Shown piece after piece: positions 49,630 to 60,361 of a DNA stretch of 64,000 bases. Both the position numbers and the translations under genes were made by a program. Below the pieces are notes generated by a model that did not search any database, was not told the DNA's origin, and saw nothing but the letters and a program-made list of their open reading frames with translations. The stretch's first letter is position 1, and the number at the start of each line of letters is the position of its first letter. This stretch comes from Chlorophyllum brunneum. Taxonomy: Eukaryota > Basidiomycota > Agaricomycetes > Agaricales > Agaricaceae. The stretch is from positions 2,170,001-2,234,000 of the forward strand of contig OY756141.1 of the NCBI GenBank assembly GCA_963576785.1, read 5' to 3'.

Positions 49630-49915
49630 TAATGCAGCAAGTTTACAATTGGTTGAGTGCAGTAATAGGTGATGATGATACTTGTAGACTGAGGTCCACA
49701 AATGAAAACTGATATATTAGTGAAAAACTAACTACAGATACAAATTGCTATGAATCTGAGGTCTATGAACAAAAACTGGACCTCAAGAATACAGGATACT
49801 ACTTTATAAATGAGAAATACTTTACTGACTGAGGTAAACAAATGACATGAGGCAAGACGAAACTGAAACCAAAGGAAAGACTAAAAATAAAACAATAAGC
49901 CATCAATTTTCAACA
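49630..49915 (-). repeat. 5' LTR of element A
   Basis: 286 bp, TGTTGAAAATTGATGG to GCTGCATTA on the minus strand, pairs with 24884-25166. GATTA follows at 49916-49920. Confidence 0.85.
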
Positions 49916-49920
49916 GATTA

Positions 49921-50252
49921 GAGTAAATGAGTGTTAAGTATACTTACCTTAGTATTGCAAAACAAGACTGAGGTGGACAGAACAGAAATACCTGAAAATA
50001 CACAGGTATCACATGACACATTATGAAACAAAAGTGAAGTAGAGATCTGAGTCCATCAAAAGAGTATATACTTAATATGCCCACTCACTGAATATGAGTT
50101 TACATGAGACTAATAGAGTGAATAAAACCAGAAGGCTTAACATGGGCAAGAGTCTTAGTGAATAAATCAATAAGTTAATCATGAGTGGAAATGTATGAAA
50201 GTTGAGTGAAATGATACTTGGTATTGATATGCTTTGTATGATTATTAATATT
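49921..50252 (-). pseudogene. Copia RNase H tail of a further element
   Basis: On the minus strand from 50250: HTKHINTKYHFTQLSYIST, then LIDLFTKTLAHVKPSGF. This is the C-terminal end of a copia pol (Lys-His-Ile and LTK motifs). The rest of the region down to 49921 is AT-rich without a frame. Confidence 0.6.
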
Positions 50253-50561
50253 TGTTATAATCTTAGTTTAGAACTCAGGTTACAAGTCTTTGGATAAAGA
50301 TAAGAAAGTAGAGAAAAGAAGAAGGAATGATATAATTGGTAAAGTATAAGGAATACATTGAGTATTACTATACTTTATATACTAGTAGTAAGTACTAAGA
50401 ATAAGAGAATGGAGTAACAGAGTCATAGAAATGAGTAGAACAAGTCATGAAGAGTACAGCTCTAAGGGGTAAAACAGGAAACAAAACAGATATGGTGAAA
50501 TAATAAGTATGAGGTGACAGGTACATGATAGGAATATAACTACTAAGAATAGTTTATTACA
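50253..50561. repeat. Second, worn copy of the solo-LTR family
   Basis: Aligns to 38553-38857 over its full length (TGTTATAATCTTAG to TTTATTACA) with many A/G and C/T differences. The flanks ATATT and ATACC are a poor TSD match. Confidence 0.65.
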
Positions 50562-51480
50562 ATACCTTCTTTTCTAGATTCATGACCTTGTGAATCTTGA
50601 ATACCTTTATTCCTAGCTTTCTTGAAATTGCTTCTTTGGGCAGTTGGCATAGGTGTGTATAGTATGGCCTTTGTGGTTGGGGCAGCTTTCTTTGTAGAGA
50701 GTATTGACAAGCTGTTATTTGTTGGTTCCAATCATAGGGGTTTCTGATTGATGTCTACACCCAATCCAAAAGGGGGCATAGTCAGGTCCTACTCAGAATA
50801 ACATGATAGTACATCCTTTGAAGGTTGTTGTGTCATTTGTTTTGGCTGCTACAAGGTTGTGGACAATTTCTTGCTAGTAGTTGTTATCAAGTTGTCCCTT
50901 TTCTTTTAGTGTGAGATAAGATTGAGGTAGGTTGAATATGATGGGTTTGGTTGGTGGGTCGAAGTCAGGGTTATAGATTAATAGATAGTCTACTTCATCT
51001 CTCATGTTAGGTTTCATCCATTGGTTGGCTACTGATCTTTCAATCCCCTCTATTCTTTTGCTAACCATTCTTGTTCAATTTCTTTGTGGTATAGTGGCTT
51101 ATTGGGTGATGTAGTGGGGGTGTATGAGTTGAGGTCTATCAATCATTAGGCTAGTTAGTATGTGAGGTCATCGCTTGAATTGGTAAGGTAGTTAAGCCTT
51201 TTGCCTATTATAACTAGGGCACTTTGGATACATTGTTTCATATTGGAGTATACTAATATGTTAAGATTAGTGGCTGCTTTACCTAATAGCTCCTTCATGA
51301 GTTCATGTTTTCCAGTTGAGATGGTGGTTGGCAGGGCTCTGACAGTGGTGATAAGTAGGATATGGCTTAGGGCTTTGGCTTGGACTTGGATGTTGTCATT
51401 TGTGCTTACTACAGCTGCATTCCATATGACTAGCTCTCCAGTATTATTCATCTAATATTTGTCATCAAAGCTGTGCCCTC
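50562..51480 (-). pseudogene. Degenerate gag-like ORF of an unassigned retroelement
   Basis: Two minus-strand open pieces (51155-51451 and 50874-51068) plus a third (50543-50731). Readable parts are KELLGKAATNLNILVYSNMK, IERSVANQWMKPNMRDEVD and a knuckle-like CPNHKGHTIHTYANCPKK. The last suggests nucleic-acid binding, hence gag-like. The family was not recognised. Confidence 0.35.
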
Positions 51481-54400
51481 TTTTTTTTTTTTTTTTTTTT
51501 AATCAACAATTTATATAGTAGTACTCAATTGTAGTCTGCACGTGCATACATACAAAGGCAGAATGTACAAAATGTTCGGAGCAAGGAAAGTAAACTAATT
51601 GTAAACTAACCCCACGAGACTTGACGCCATCTAGTGCATACACTAGAGAGATGTTTGATACCAAAGTTGAATGATGGGAAAAAGGATAATAGGAATTTGG
51701 AAAGAGAGAGAGTGAAAGAGAGAAATTGATAGAAAGAAACTATCAACTTACAAACACAAGGGAGAACAACAAACGGTACTAGCGTGTGGAGGGGCTTTTG
51801 CCCAGGCACCACGGGAATGATGGACATTGAATGAAAACTACATAAAATAGTAGACGAGTGAGGAAAGGAGAGATAGAGAAATGAGATTGAAATCCATAAC
51901 CAGGAGAGCATAAGAAAAAAGAAAAAGAGAAAGAATTCATGCAGGCATGGACCCAAACCTCTGATGGACTTGACAATGATGCAACGGGGGTATTGAACCA
52001 GCATGGATATGAGAGCGATCAGGTTCTGGAGGGAAGCTGAACATGGCAGGGTTACGATGCAAGAAATTGACGAGTGTCTTGATGGTGTCAACGCCAAAGT
52101 GATGATTGAAGTTGTTACAATGATAGAGGATGTACAATCTAGTCTAGACCATTTGATTGTCACAGTGATGACAAGATAGGTCTTCATGGACAAGAACTGA
52201 AGTCAATATTCACCAATTGGGGCATGGCATAGGATGGCGTGACATGCTCTTGCAAAGAGCTGTGGCTGGTATCCATATTCTTGTATCCAGGGACTGGACT
52301 TAATGTGCGACGGTAAAGCAGAGGCCCCATTCGCTCACACTGGAAGGTGGAGGAAGGAGCTACTGCTGTATATCTTGAACCCAAACATGGCCTGCCATGT
52401 GTGAATGGCTTGTTCGGTGGACTTCTTGCATAAGTAGGTAATGGAGTTAGGGACTTGGTGATTTTGACCCCGGTTGGGCCAGACAACCATTTGGATCCAG
52501 TTGTGTGTGGCTTTTTGGATGCTATATTTGCATTTTGACGGAGTGTGATAAAACAAGAGATAGTACTGGTTGGACTTGTTGAACCAAGCCAGGAGTGCCT
52601 TCAAGGTGAGAATAGACTGCTGTTGGCAAGAGTGCAGCAAGCAGTTAAGTAGAAGCCGGGAGGCTGCAAGGGAGTTGGTGAACACATAAATGTGTTCAAC
52701 TTGGTCGTAATCATTGGTAGCGAGTACTTTGGTGATTTCTAGGTACTGCACAACCAGTTTGGTGTCAGTCAACATTGTTCCTCTGAGCCTCTTCATGATA
52801 GAGCTCCCTCTGTCTAAGTATCAAATAGTGGCTGCCACCATGAACTGGCTAGCAAGCAGATTGGGGTTGGGATGGACCAAGCTATCCATGCCAATAATGA
52901 TGGATTTGAAGTCTGTTATCACATTTGTCGTAACATTGTCCCAAAGTACCTTCGAGAGGTGGGGGTCATCCCAGTTGAATCCTATAAAAGATACATTAGT
53001 AGGGAAATGGTCAAGTAACCTATGTCTGGGCCAGACATATTTTGAAACAGAGTTAAAATGTTCTATATACTGAGTCTCGGAGGTGGGGCATGAAACATCC
53101 ATCACAGCTCCTAGTATCTTCTTCTTCTGAATCTCTGTGAAATTTTTGATGTGAAGTTGGTGGGGGGAAGAATGATACTCTTTTGTCAATCGTATTCATC
53201 GTCCAACGTGTGGAGCCTTGACGTTTGTTGTTTGGCTAGCTTTTGAAGGGGAGTTTGATGGGCATGAGTCCCACAAGGGACTCAATGCCACCAGTAGGAG
53301 ATGTGCGGAAGGTCCCGGTAATCCAGAGGGCTGCGCGATACTGCATCTTGTTGAGGATTTCACAAGTCCCTTTCATTTGTGACTTGTCATGAAACCATAG
53401 TTGGTATCCGTATGTCGCCACCAGTACAGCACACGAATGGTACAATAGTCTTTTGTTGCTAGGGGACAGACCACATACGGAGTTTCCTAGCATTTTCATT
53501 GCCTTGATTGAAGATATTGCCTTAGCAGAGTAGTAGTGGACGTACTCTTTAAAGGTTAATGTCCGGTTGAAATAGAAGTCAAGATATCGCCAGTGGGCTT
53601 TCAGCTTAAGTGGGGTACAGCCAGTGAATGGTGGGAATCCCAAATCAATAGAGGGATTGGAGTCTTGCCTTACATGTGTAAAGTGGAAGACTTCGGACTT
53701 GCTGTGTTTGATCACTAGGCCAAATTTGTTCATAAGCCACTCTATTTCACGGTACATGTGTTGGAGTATTTCAACATTCCATTCGAGGGACAGGGATTGC
53801 ACAACCAGGGTGCCGTCATCTACAAAAGATAGGATGTCAAAGTCCCATTTGTCATGGTGTTCTTCTATATGGACGTTGAAGATTTGGAGGAGGGGGGTGA
53901 GGTAAAGGACAGAGAGAATGGGACTTAGGGCTGAGCCTTGGCCCACTCCAACTGCTGCATCAAATTCCGGGGAAATTTTGTTGTTTCACTGGTAGGAAGT
54001 GCAGCATTCTTTGAGATAATTGTTAAAGAATCTCACAATTTGAGGAGGAAATCCCTGTCAATCGAGTATGTTGGTAAGGAGGTTGTGGTTAAGGGATGGG
54101 AAGAATTGGGCTACATCAAATGCAAGCACCAATGTTTTCTTTTTCTTTGTCTATGCTCCTCGGATGATGTGTGTTAGGAAGAGTCCCGCGTCCTCAGTGG
54201 ATCATTGTCGGATAGCTCCCAGTTGATGAGGGTGGAGAACCTTGAATTTCACTGCCTTGAATTGGAGTCATTTAGCTAGCATTTTTTCTATTAACTTGCC
54301 AAATGTATTGAGTAAGATAATCGGCCTGAACACCTTCAGAGTGGAGTAGTCAGGTTTGTTGGGTTTGGGGATAATTACCAATGTTGATTTTTTGAAGTGC

Positions 54401-55116
54401 GAGGGCCAGTGTCCAAGGGATAGGCACACGCAACTGATTTTGAGGAAGAGATCGGCACAAGTGTTGACATTGGTGATCTGTTTAAGGTGGGACCAGGAAA
54501 TGTGGTTGGGGCCAGGGGCAGAAGAATTCGAGGTGTCCTTGAGTGATTCTCTCATTTCCAATAGAAAGAAGTTGACCCAAGTCCTATTCTCCATGCTGAT
54601 TGCTGGTGGTAGTTCTTCTAGGACAGCTGCATTGATGGGTCTGTCCTGAGCCGAGTTGTAGTATTGGTCGAGAGCTGTCCATAGGTTGTCCATGGTGAGG
54701 CAAGGCCGACCATTGTGGCGAATGGCTTCAGTAGCTGGAAGAGCATATACTTTGACCCATGGCATTAGATCCCATAGGCGATGGTTGTTGACCGAGATTT
54801 CTTGGATTTTCTTGTTGAAATATGCTCTTTTTGTTTTTCTCATGGTTTTGCAAGAAGTGTTCCATTTGCGCTTGTTTTTTTGGTCTGTACAATGAGTTGC
54901 AAGTGCATTGGAGCATTCTTCATTCTACTAGGTTTTGGACCTAGTGGTAATCTTGGTCTTCTTTGCATTGCGATTCCAGGACCTGTCAAATAAACTTCCC
55001 AATTTGGCAACAGCTCTCTCCAGCTCTAGTCTAGGATTCGTGCGTTTGTGCACGTTTCCAAGACCATTCACCCAGACTGCCTGTCGGTAGTCTAGTTTGG
55101 CCAGGGGAGAGCCCAT
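51481..55116 (-). mobile_element. LINE F: non-LTR retrotransposon with RNase H, poly(A) tail, 5' truncated
   Basis: A 20-base T run at 51481-51500 is the poly(A) tail on the minus strand. Reverse transcriptase pieces: APGPNHISWSHLKQI, LVIIPKPNKPDYS, FRPIILLNTFGKLIEKM, AFDVAQFFPSLNHN-like sequence, GQGSALSPILSVLYL, catalytic FVDD in ILSFVDDGTLVVQ, and HWRYLDFYFNRTLTF. RNase H lies at about 52335-52850 (VFTNSLAASRLL). Endonuclease is missing, so the copy is 5' truncated. Stops occur every few hundred bases. The 3' end differs from the other LINEs here. Confidence 0.78.
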
Positions 55117-55214
55117 CTTTGTATACTACCCTCTTTGTAGCCTACATGTCATAGTAGATACAGATGGACTGCGATCATGCACTACCTTAAACATGATGAT
55201 TTAAAAAAAAAAAA
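55117..55214 (+). repeat. Short sequence with A12 tail
   Basis: About 100 bp ending in twelve As (55203-55214) on the plus strand, directly before another LINE 3' end. Possibly a very short, 5'-truncated retroposed piece. Confidence 0.35.
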
Positions 55215-55789
55215 GTTCCTCAGGAAATTGGATAACTGGCTTAGGGTAGGTAGGTTATTGTCTGGCACCGGAGAACTCCGGCAAAAGTCTGGTGAAGACT
55301 ATCAGAGTTTTATGAATGGAGTTGTCCCCTTTGGCGACTAGGTGTGGTGAAGACGCCAATAGCCACACAAATGGTACAGCCTATTACTCTGGCAAGGGTG
55401 ACTGTGGCTGGAGGGATGACTCTCAGTAAGAAGAACTTTGGGGGCTAGTAGCTGGACCAGTAACTGGGGGTTTCCATTGCTGGGCATTTGCAGTGAATTA
55501 ACACTTACTGACCAGGCCTGGTCTTCAGACTGGGTTGCTGGTTGGGGGACTTCCCTGCCCACTCGCCTCCTCTGGCATCCACTTCTCTTGCCCTTTGGGC
55601 TCAGGAGTAGGACGCAATTCCTCCTACCGTTGGTCTTGGGCAACAGTACTTATGCTTGGTAGGGCATAGTTACCACTGTTTCTGTAGATACCTGCTAGAG
55701 TACTTGCTTGTATTCCGGCCGCGGGCTGTGTTCAAGTGCCGCATAATAAATCGGCCTTAGGCCATGATTCAAAAAAAAAAAAAAAAAAA
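55215..55789 (+). mobile_element. LINE 3' end only (same family as LINE H)
   Basis: Begins at TTCCTCAGG-AATTGGATAACTGG and ends GGCCTTAGGCCATGATTC followed by 19 As (55771-55789). The whole stretch aligns to 62480-63041. It is a 5'-truncated copy consisting of 3' UTR only. Confidence 0.8.
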
Positions 55790-58301
55790 TAGTGTTAATT
55801 TGTTTCAGAAGGGCCTTGTTATGGGCACCTTCATAAAACCAGAGTCAAAACCCATACGTAGCAATAGGAACTACACACAAGCAATAAAGAGTCCTCTTCT
55901 GAACAGGAAGAAGGCCTCGTGAAGAGTTACCAAGCATGCCCATAGCCTTGACCATGGACAGAGACTTAGTAGTGTAATGTTGAATGTGCTCTTTAAAGGT
56001 AAGAGCGCGATCGAAGAAGAAACCCAAGTACCTCCAGTGGGTCTTAGAGCATAACAGAGTATCACCAGTATGGGGAGCATACCCCAAATCCAGCGGTAGG
56101 TTGTCATCTCCCCACTTACAGGAGAAATGAAAACTTCACACTTGTCATGCTTGACAGCAAGTCCAAATGAGGTAGTCAGGCAATATATAATCTGGTATAC
56201 CTGCTTAAGGCATACCAGATTAGGTTCCCAGGGTTTTGCCTGGGCAATGGCAAGGCCATCGTCGACATATGAGAGAAGGGTACTCCTAAGTGCGATTGCC
56301 TCCCTATCATAGAGTTTCATGAAGGGGGCAAGATAGAGGCCGGAGAGGACAAGAGAGAGCAATGAGCCCTAACCTACCCCAACGTCCGCCTGTCTGAGGT
56401 CAGACTTATGGTCTCCCCACATATACTACATAGAGCAGCCAACTAAATAAGAGGCAAAGAATTTACCCACACAGGGGTCAAATCCTTGCTTCTGTAGAAT
56501 CGCCACCAACATATTGTGGTTGAGCGAAGGAAAGAACTGAGCGATGTCAAAAGCGATAACGCTAGTCTTGAGACCCTTGGCCCATCCCGCACAAATGATG
56601 TGGGTTAGAAGCATCCCAGCATTATCAGTGGACCTCTGACGGATGCCACCGAGCTGATTTGGATAAAAAACTCCATGCTTGACAGAGTCAAACTGGAGGT
56701 GATTCGAGATCATCTTCTCGATAAGTTTACCAAAGGTGTTCAGGAGCACAATAGGCCTGAATGCCTTGGGCATTGAGTAGGATAGCTTGCCCAGCTTTGG
56801 TACAAGCTCTCCTTGAAATGGGATGGCCAATGACCCACATGCATGCAGGTATTAGCTATCCCAATGAACAGCCGAAGGACATCGGGGTCCTTGGTGATCT
56901 CTTTGAGGTGGGTCCATGTTACATGGTCCAGCCCCGGGGCAGACACACCCGAGCAAGCACTTAGGACATCCATCAGCTCTAAGGCTGAAAAATGGACCCA
57001 CTCCCTAGCCAGAAGACTCGGCAGCAGATCAAGAACCGAAATATCCACAGCTTGGCCAGAGGCTGAGTTGTAGGTCTTGTGAAGTGCATCCCAGAGATCT
57101 GGGAGCACATGACATGGCTCTCCATTGTATTAGATAGCCTTGCAGAGTGGAAGCTTCTGCTTCTGGACCCATTCCATAAGGTCCCACAGTCACTTGTTGG
57201 TAGAAGCAATCTCCTCAATGCGAGAAGTTGTGCTTAGCACACTTCTTAGCACATCTAAAATTAGAGTAGTCATTGTGAGAACAAGTCTCACAATATCTCC
57301 CAAAAGTTTCATGGCATTCCTGGCTCCACCAGGACTTAGAGTGGCAAGTGATCATGATGTCCACCACATGGGCTTTCCATGCAGTAGAGAAAGCCTCCAC
57401 CACGGCATGAACCACAGCTTTGACCTCATCAGTGGTGGTAGGCTCCGGAAGTCTAGCTACTTCACGGATATCCCGAATAACATCAGTGAGGAAGAGCGCT
57501 ACCTCTTCGCCACCATCACGCAGCAGGGTTTTCCTGTGAGTCTCCACAATTGTGGGAATGACTGGAAGGATCAGAACCAGTGGAACATGGTCTGATGGAC
57601 CCCTAAGGGAGTAATCCAACCTAGGCCTATGCGAGATAGACAGGTCTGATGGAACAAATGCAAGATCAATGACCGACGGCCGAGGATCCTCATTGTGTGG
57701 AATGTAAGTAGGCCCAGGCTTGACCGGTAGGGCGAGGTCTAGGCCGATGTCTGTCCCAATGGAGATCAGGGACTGCGAGGTGCCTGAGTGGGAGCCATAA
57801 TTAGGGTCCCATAACTCAGAATGGCAATTGAAATCACTGCCCATATAGATATGTTTGGGCAATGTAGCAGCTCAGTCTGAAAGGAACCAAATCGCAGTGT
57901 ACTCTGAATCAGAGTAAATGTTCATGAGATTCAGGGTCTCACCCCCCAAAAAGAGGGAGAGAACCATGATATCACAGTGGTTGATGAGATCTGTCCGAGG
58001 ATAGTCTCAGAGATGCCAACTGGTTATGGACAAATGTCATAACCCATGGGTCAGAGCCAGGCTCCGGGGCCCAAACCATGCACAGCCACTTGGGGTGCTT
58101 GGGGGCACCAACAACGTCATCTCCCTCGACAGAAGTTGTGGAGGGAGTGGATCTGATGAACTGCCAGGGAGGTTCCTGAACAAAGAGAACATCAAAGCGA
58201 TCTTTGAGGTCCTCAAGTAAAGTGTCCAATAAATCATAATTTTTATTTAAGTTCTGTTGGTACACACGGAGACTTCGTAGTTCTAAAGGTCGCCTATTCA
58301 T
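55790..58301 (-). pseudogene. LINE G ORF2: endonuclease and reverse transcriptase
   Basis: The likely start ATG at 58299-58301 overlaps the ORF1 stop. An APE-type endonuclease is seen: VYQQNLNKNYD, LFVQEPPWQF, YMGSDFNCHSELWD, PSVIDLAFVPSD and PSDHVPLVL, with catalytic Asn, Glu, Asp and His in place. The linker WWSQECHETFGRYC and KTYNSASGQAVDIS lead to reverse transcriptase: FRPIVLLNTFGKLIEKM, GGIRQRSTDNAGMLL, AFDIAQFFPSLNH and YVDD in LLSYVDDGLAIAQ. The frame is broken by stops (57972, 57215 and 56400). Homology ends at 55790 at the poly(A) of the neighbouring plus-strand copy, so RNase H and the 3' end are absent. Confidence 0.8.
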
Positions 58302-60291
58302 TGGCAAGCTGTAGAGTACGAGGGTTGGTGAGGGGAGATCGCCGTCGAAGACGGTTGTTACTCACCTCGCGATAAAATTTCTTGATTTTCTCAGGTTCAA
58401 ACTGAGCATCAAAGAATTTACACTTCTTTGAGGTCGTATGTTGGGGACCTTGGCAGTTGAGACAATACGGCATATGAGGACAAGGCTCATCCACCGGTGT
58501 AGGAGGGATAGGAGGTTGCACATTGGAGTTACCCTTGCAGTGTCCACAGAGAGTTTGGTGATGCTTCTTATGATGAGGACCACCACAGGTCGGGCATTTC
58601 AAGGCCTGTGCCTTGCAGAATTGAATGGGGTGGCCCCAGTGGAAGCAATGCTTGCACAAAGACACCCTCGGAGAAGCTGCAGATGGCCTGATAGGACAGG
58701 CATATCCACCAATATGGAGCGACTTCCTGAGGAGGAGGTTCACCCATTGACCCTTCTGAGAGTCGTGAATATTGAAGTACACCATGGCGGTATCAGATAC
58801 CTCGGAGTTCCTCGAAATATGGGGGGGTCCCATTAGCGTAAACAGATCAGAAAATGCTGTGCGCTTCATGATCTGCTCGATCTCGAAAGAGGACCAGTGA
58901 GTTTTGCTGATCCTAAAGAAAGGGACATTGATGACCTTGAGATAGAACTTCGACTGGGGAAGGCCAACTGTAAACACAGTTCTCTGAGGGACAGCCTTTG
59001 AAATCCACGTCTTGGCGACCTCCAGGTCGGCAGGAGTGGGGACGGCATTGGTATGCAGAGCAAAACCCCCGTACTCGGCAGAGGTAGACTCTACTCAAAT
59101 ATGAAGGCATGAGTCCACGAAACCATGGTTAACCATGGTCTTGAGGTGGAAAGAGGAGACTTTGGGGGTAGCCTCGAAGTCAACAATAATCTGGCACCGT
59201 GATGGGCCAGCAGTAGTTATCCTGGGCCTCTTCTTAGAAGCTTTGGACTTGGGAGGAGAGGCTTGCTCGCCCATGGCGAGAATTCTGTCTGGAGGAAGCG
59301 AGGGGAACATCTGTGCAAGCTGCACAACAGTCCCTGATGCTGTAGTCACCTTCCCCTTACCTTTTGGCTAGGGGGCAGGCTCCTTAGCCACTGCAGAGAA
59401 CATTCTCTTGTTCTCTGGTTTGGCGGCCGGAGTAGAAGGAACAGGAGGAGCCACCGGCTTGCGCTGGTAGGTCCCCTTGCCTGTGAGAGGAGATGGTCCA
59501 ACCCCAATGGGGCGAGGACCACTCAGAGCACCCTCTGGACCAGGCATCGGAATGTCTGGGTCCTGGGGGGGAGGCCGGGGGACAGCTCAAGCCCTTGGCA
59601 CTAGAGGAGTGCAAGGAGTAGGAGGAGGGGGAGCGGGAGAGGCAGGGGCCAGACCCATAGATGCTGCCAGGATGGTACCAACAGTAGGCATCCCAAAGCC
59701 AAGTTCGACAGTGGACCACCCACTGTCATCGATAGCCTTGCACAATCGAATAATCAATTATGCAAGGGGGTATACTGAATTACCCGGGAGGGTAGTCCAG
59801 TCAATATTCTCCACCATCTTGTTAAGGAAGGTGGAAATGAGGTCCAGCGAATCCGAGGCCGCTTCAAGGTCTCCTGCAACACTTTCGACAGTGTTAAGAA
59901 GATGACAGGAGTACCAGGATGAGGAGCTGGAGGAGGAGAGTGCAGGGCTAGGTGTGCTGGGGGTAGGGCCCCAAGGGGGAGTCATGGGATCTTCGTCAAA
60001 CCCTCCTAACTTGCCAAAGTCCTCCACAGCGGGCCCAGGCGATGGCGAGGTTGCGCGTGAAGGGTTACGTGAACCCCTCCTACCAGTGGGAGTTCGAAGG
60101 ATGTCAGGCAGTCCTTTAGTACGACTAGATTTGTGCTGACAATGGATGGGTCCTGTTGAGGACCCGCGGATGGTGTCGAGGGTGTCAGGGGACTTGGGGA
60201 CATGGTGCCCAGTCCCCCCACCGAATGGGAGTTGCAATGACATGCAGAGTTGCCACGGGTGTGTTCCTAGGGGACTAGGACACCAGAACAA
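58294..60291 (-). pseudogene. LINE G ORF1: gag-like protein with three zinc knuckles
   Basis: The N-terminal half (60291-59384) is Pro/Ser/Gly-rich and disordered with a helix KMVENIDWTTLPG. After breaks near 59757, 59383 and 59094, the C-terminal piece (58977-58294) has an RRM-like segment (SDTAMVYFNIHDSQKG) and three knuckles: CKHCFHWGHPIQFC, CPTCGGPHHKKH...C and CLNCQGPQHTTSKKC. This is typical ORF1p of RNase H-type fungal LINEs that binds element RNA. It ends LQLANE with the stop at 58294-58296. Confidence 0.75.
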
Positions 60292-60361
60292 GTGAGTACA
60301 GTGGTTAAGATGATGAGCAACTTTGTTTACACTTGTTTACTGGTGGAAGTACTGGATAAAG
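60292..60361. other. Leader or flank between LINE G and LINE H
   Basis: 70 bp that may be LINE G 5' leader or older target sequence. No frame is recognised. Confidence 0.3.

Larger units (their letters stand above)
24884..49915 (-). mobile_element. Element A: Ty1/copia LTR retrotransposon, outer unit of the nest
   Basis: Bounded by related LTRs of about 285 bp at 24884-25166 and 49630-49915 and a perfect GATTA duplication. Read on the minus strand it runs gag (49625 downward), CCHC knuckle, protease, integrase, reverse transcriptase and RNase H, the copia order. The coding body is split by element D (25209-35126), element B (37121-46711) and an inverted LTR fragment of B (36117-37019). Without insertions it would be about 4.6 kb. 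Many stops and frame breaks show that it is dead. At the B junction the protein frame is continuous once B and one TSD copy are removed, and likewise at the D junction, which proves that A was the target. Confidence 0.85.
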
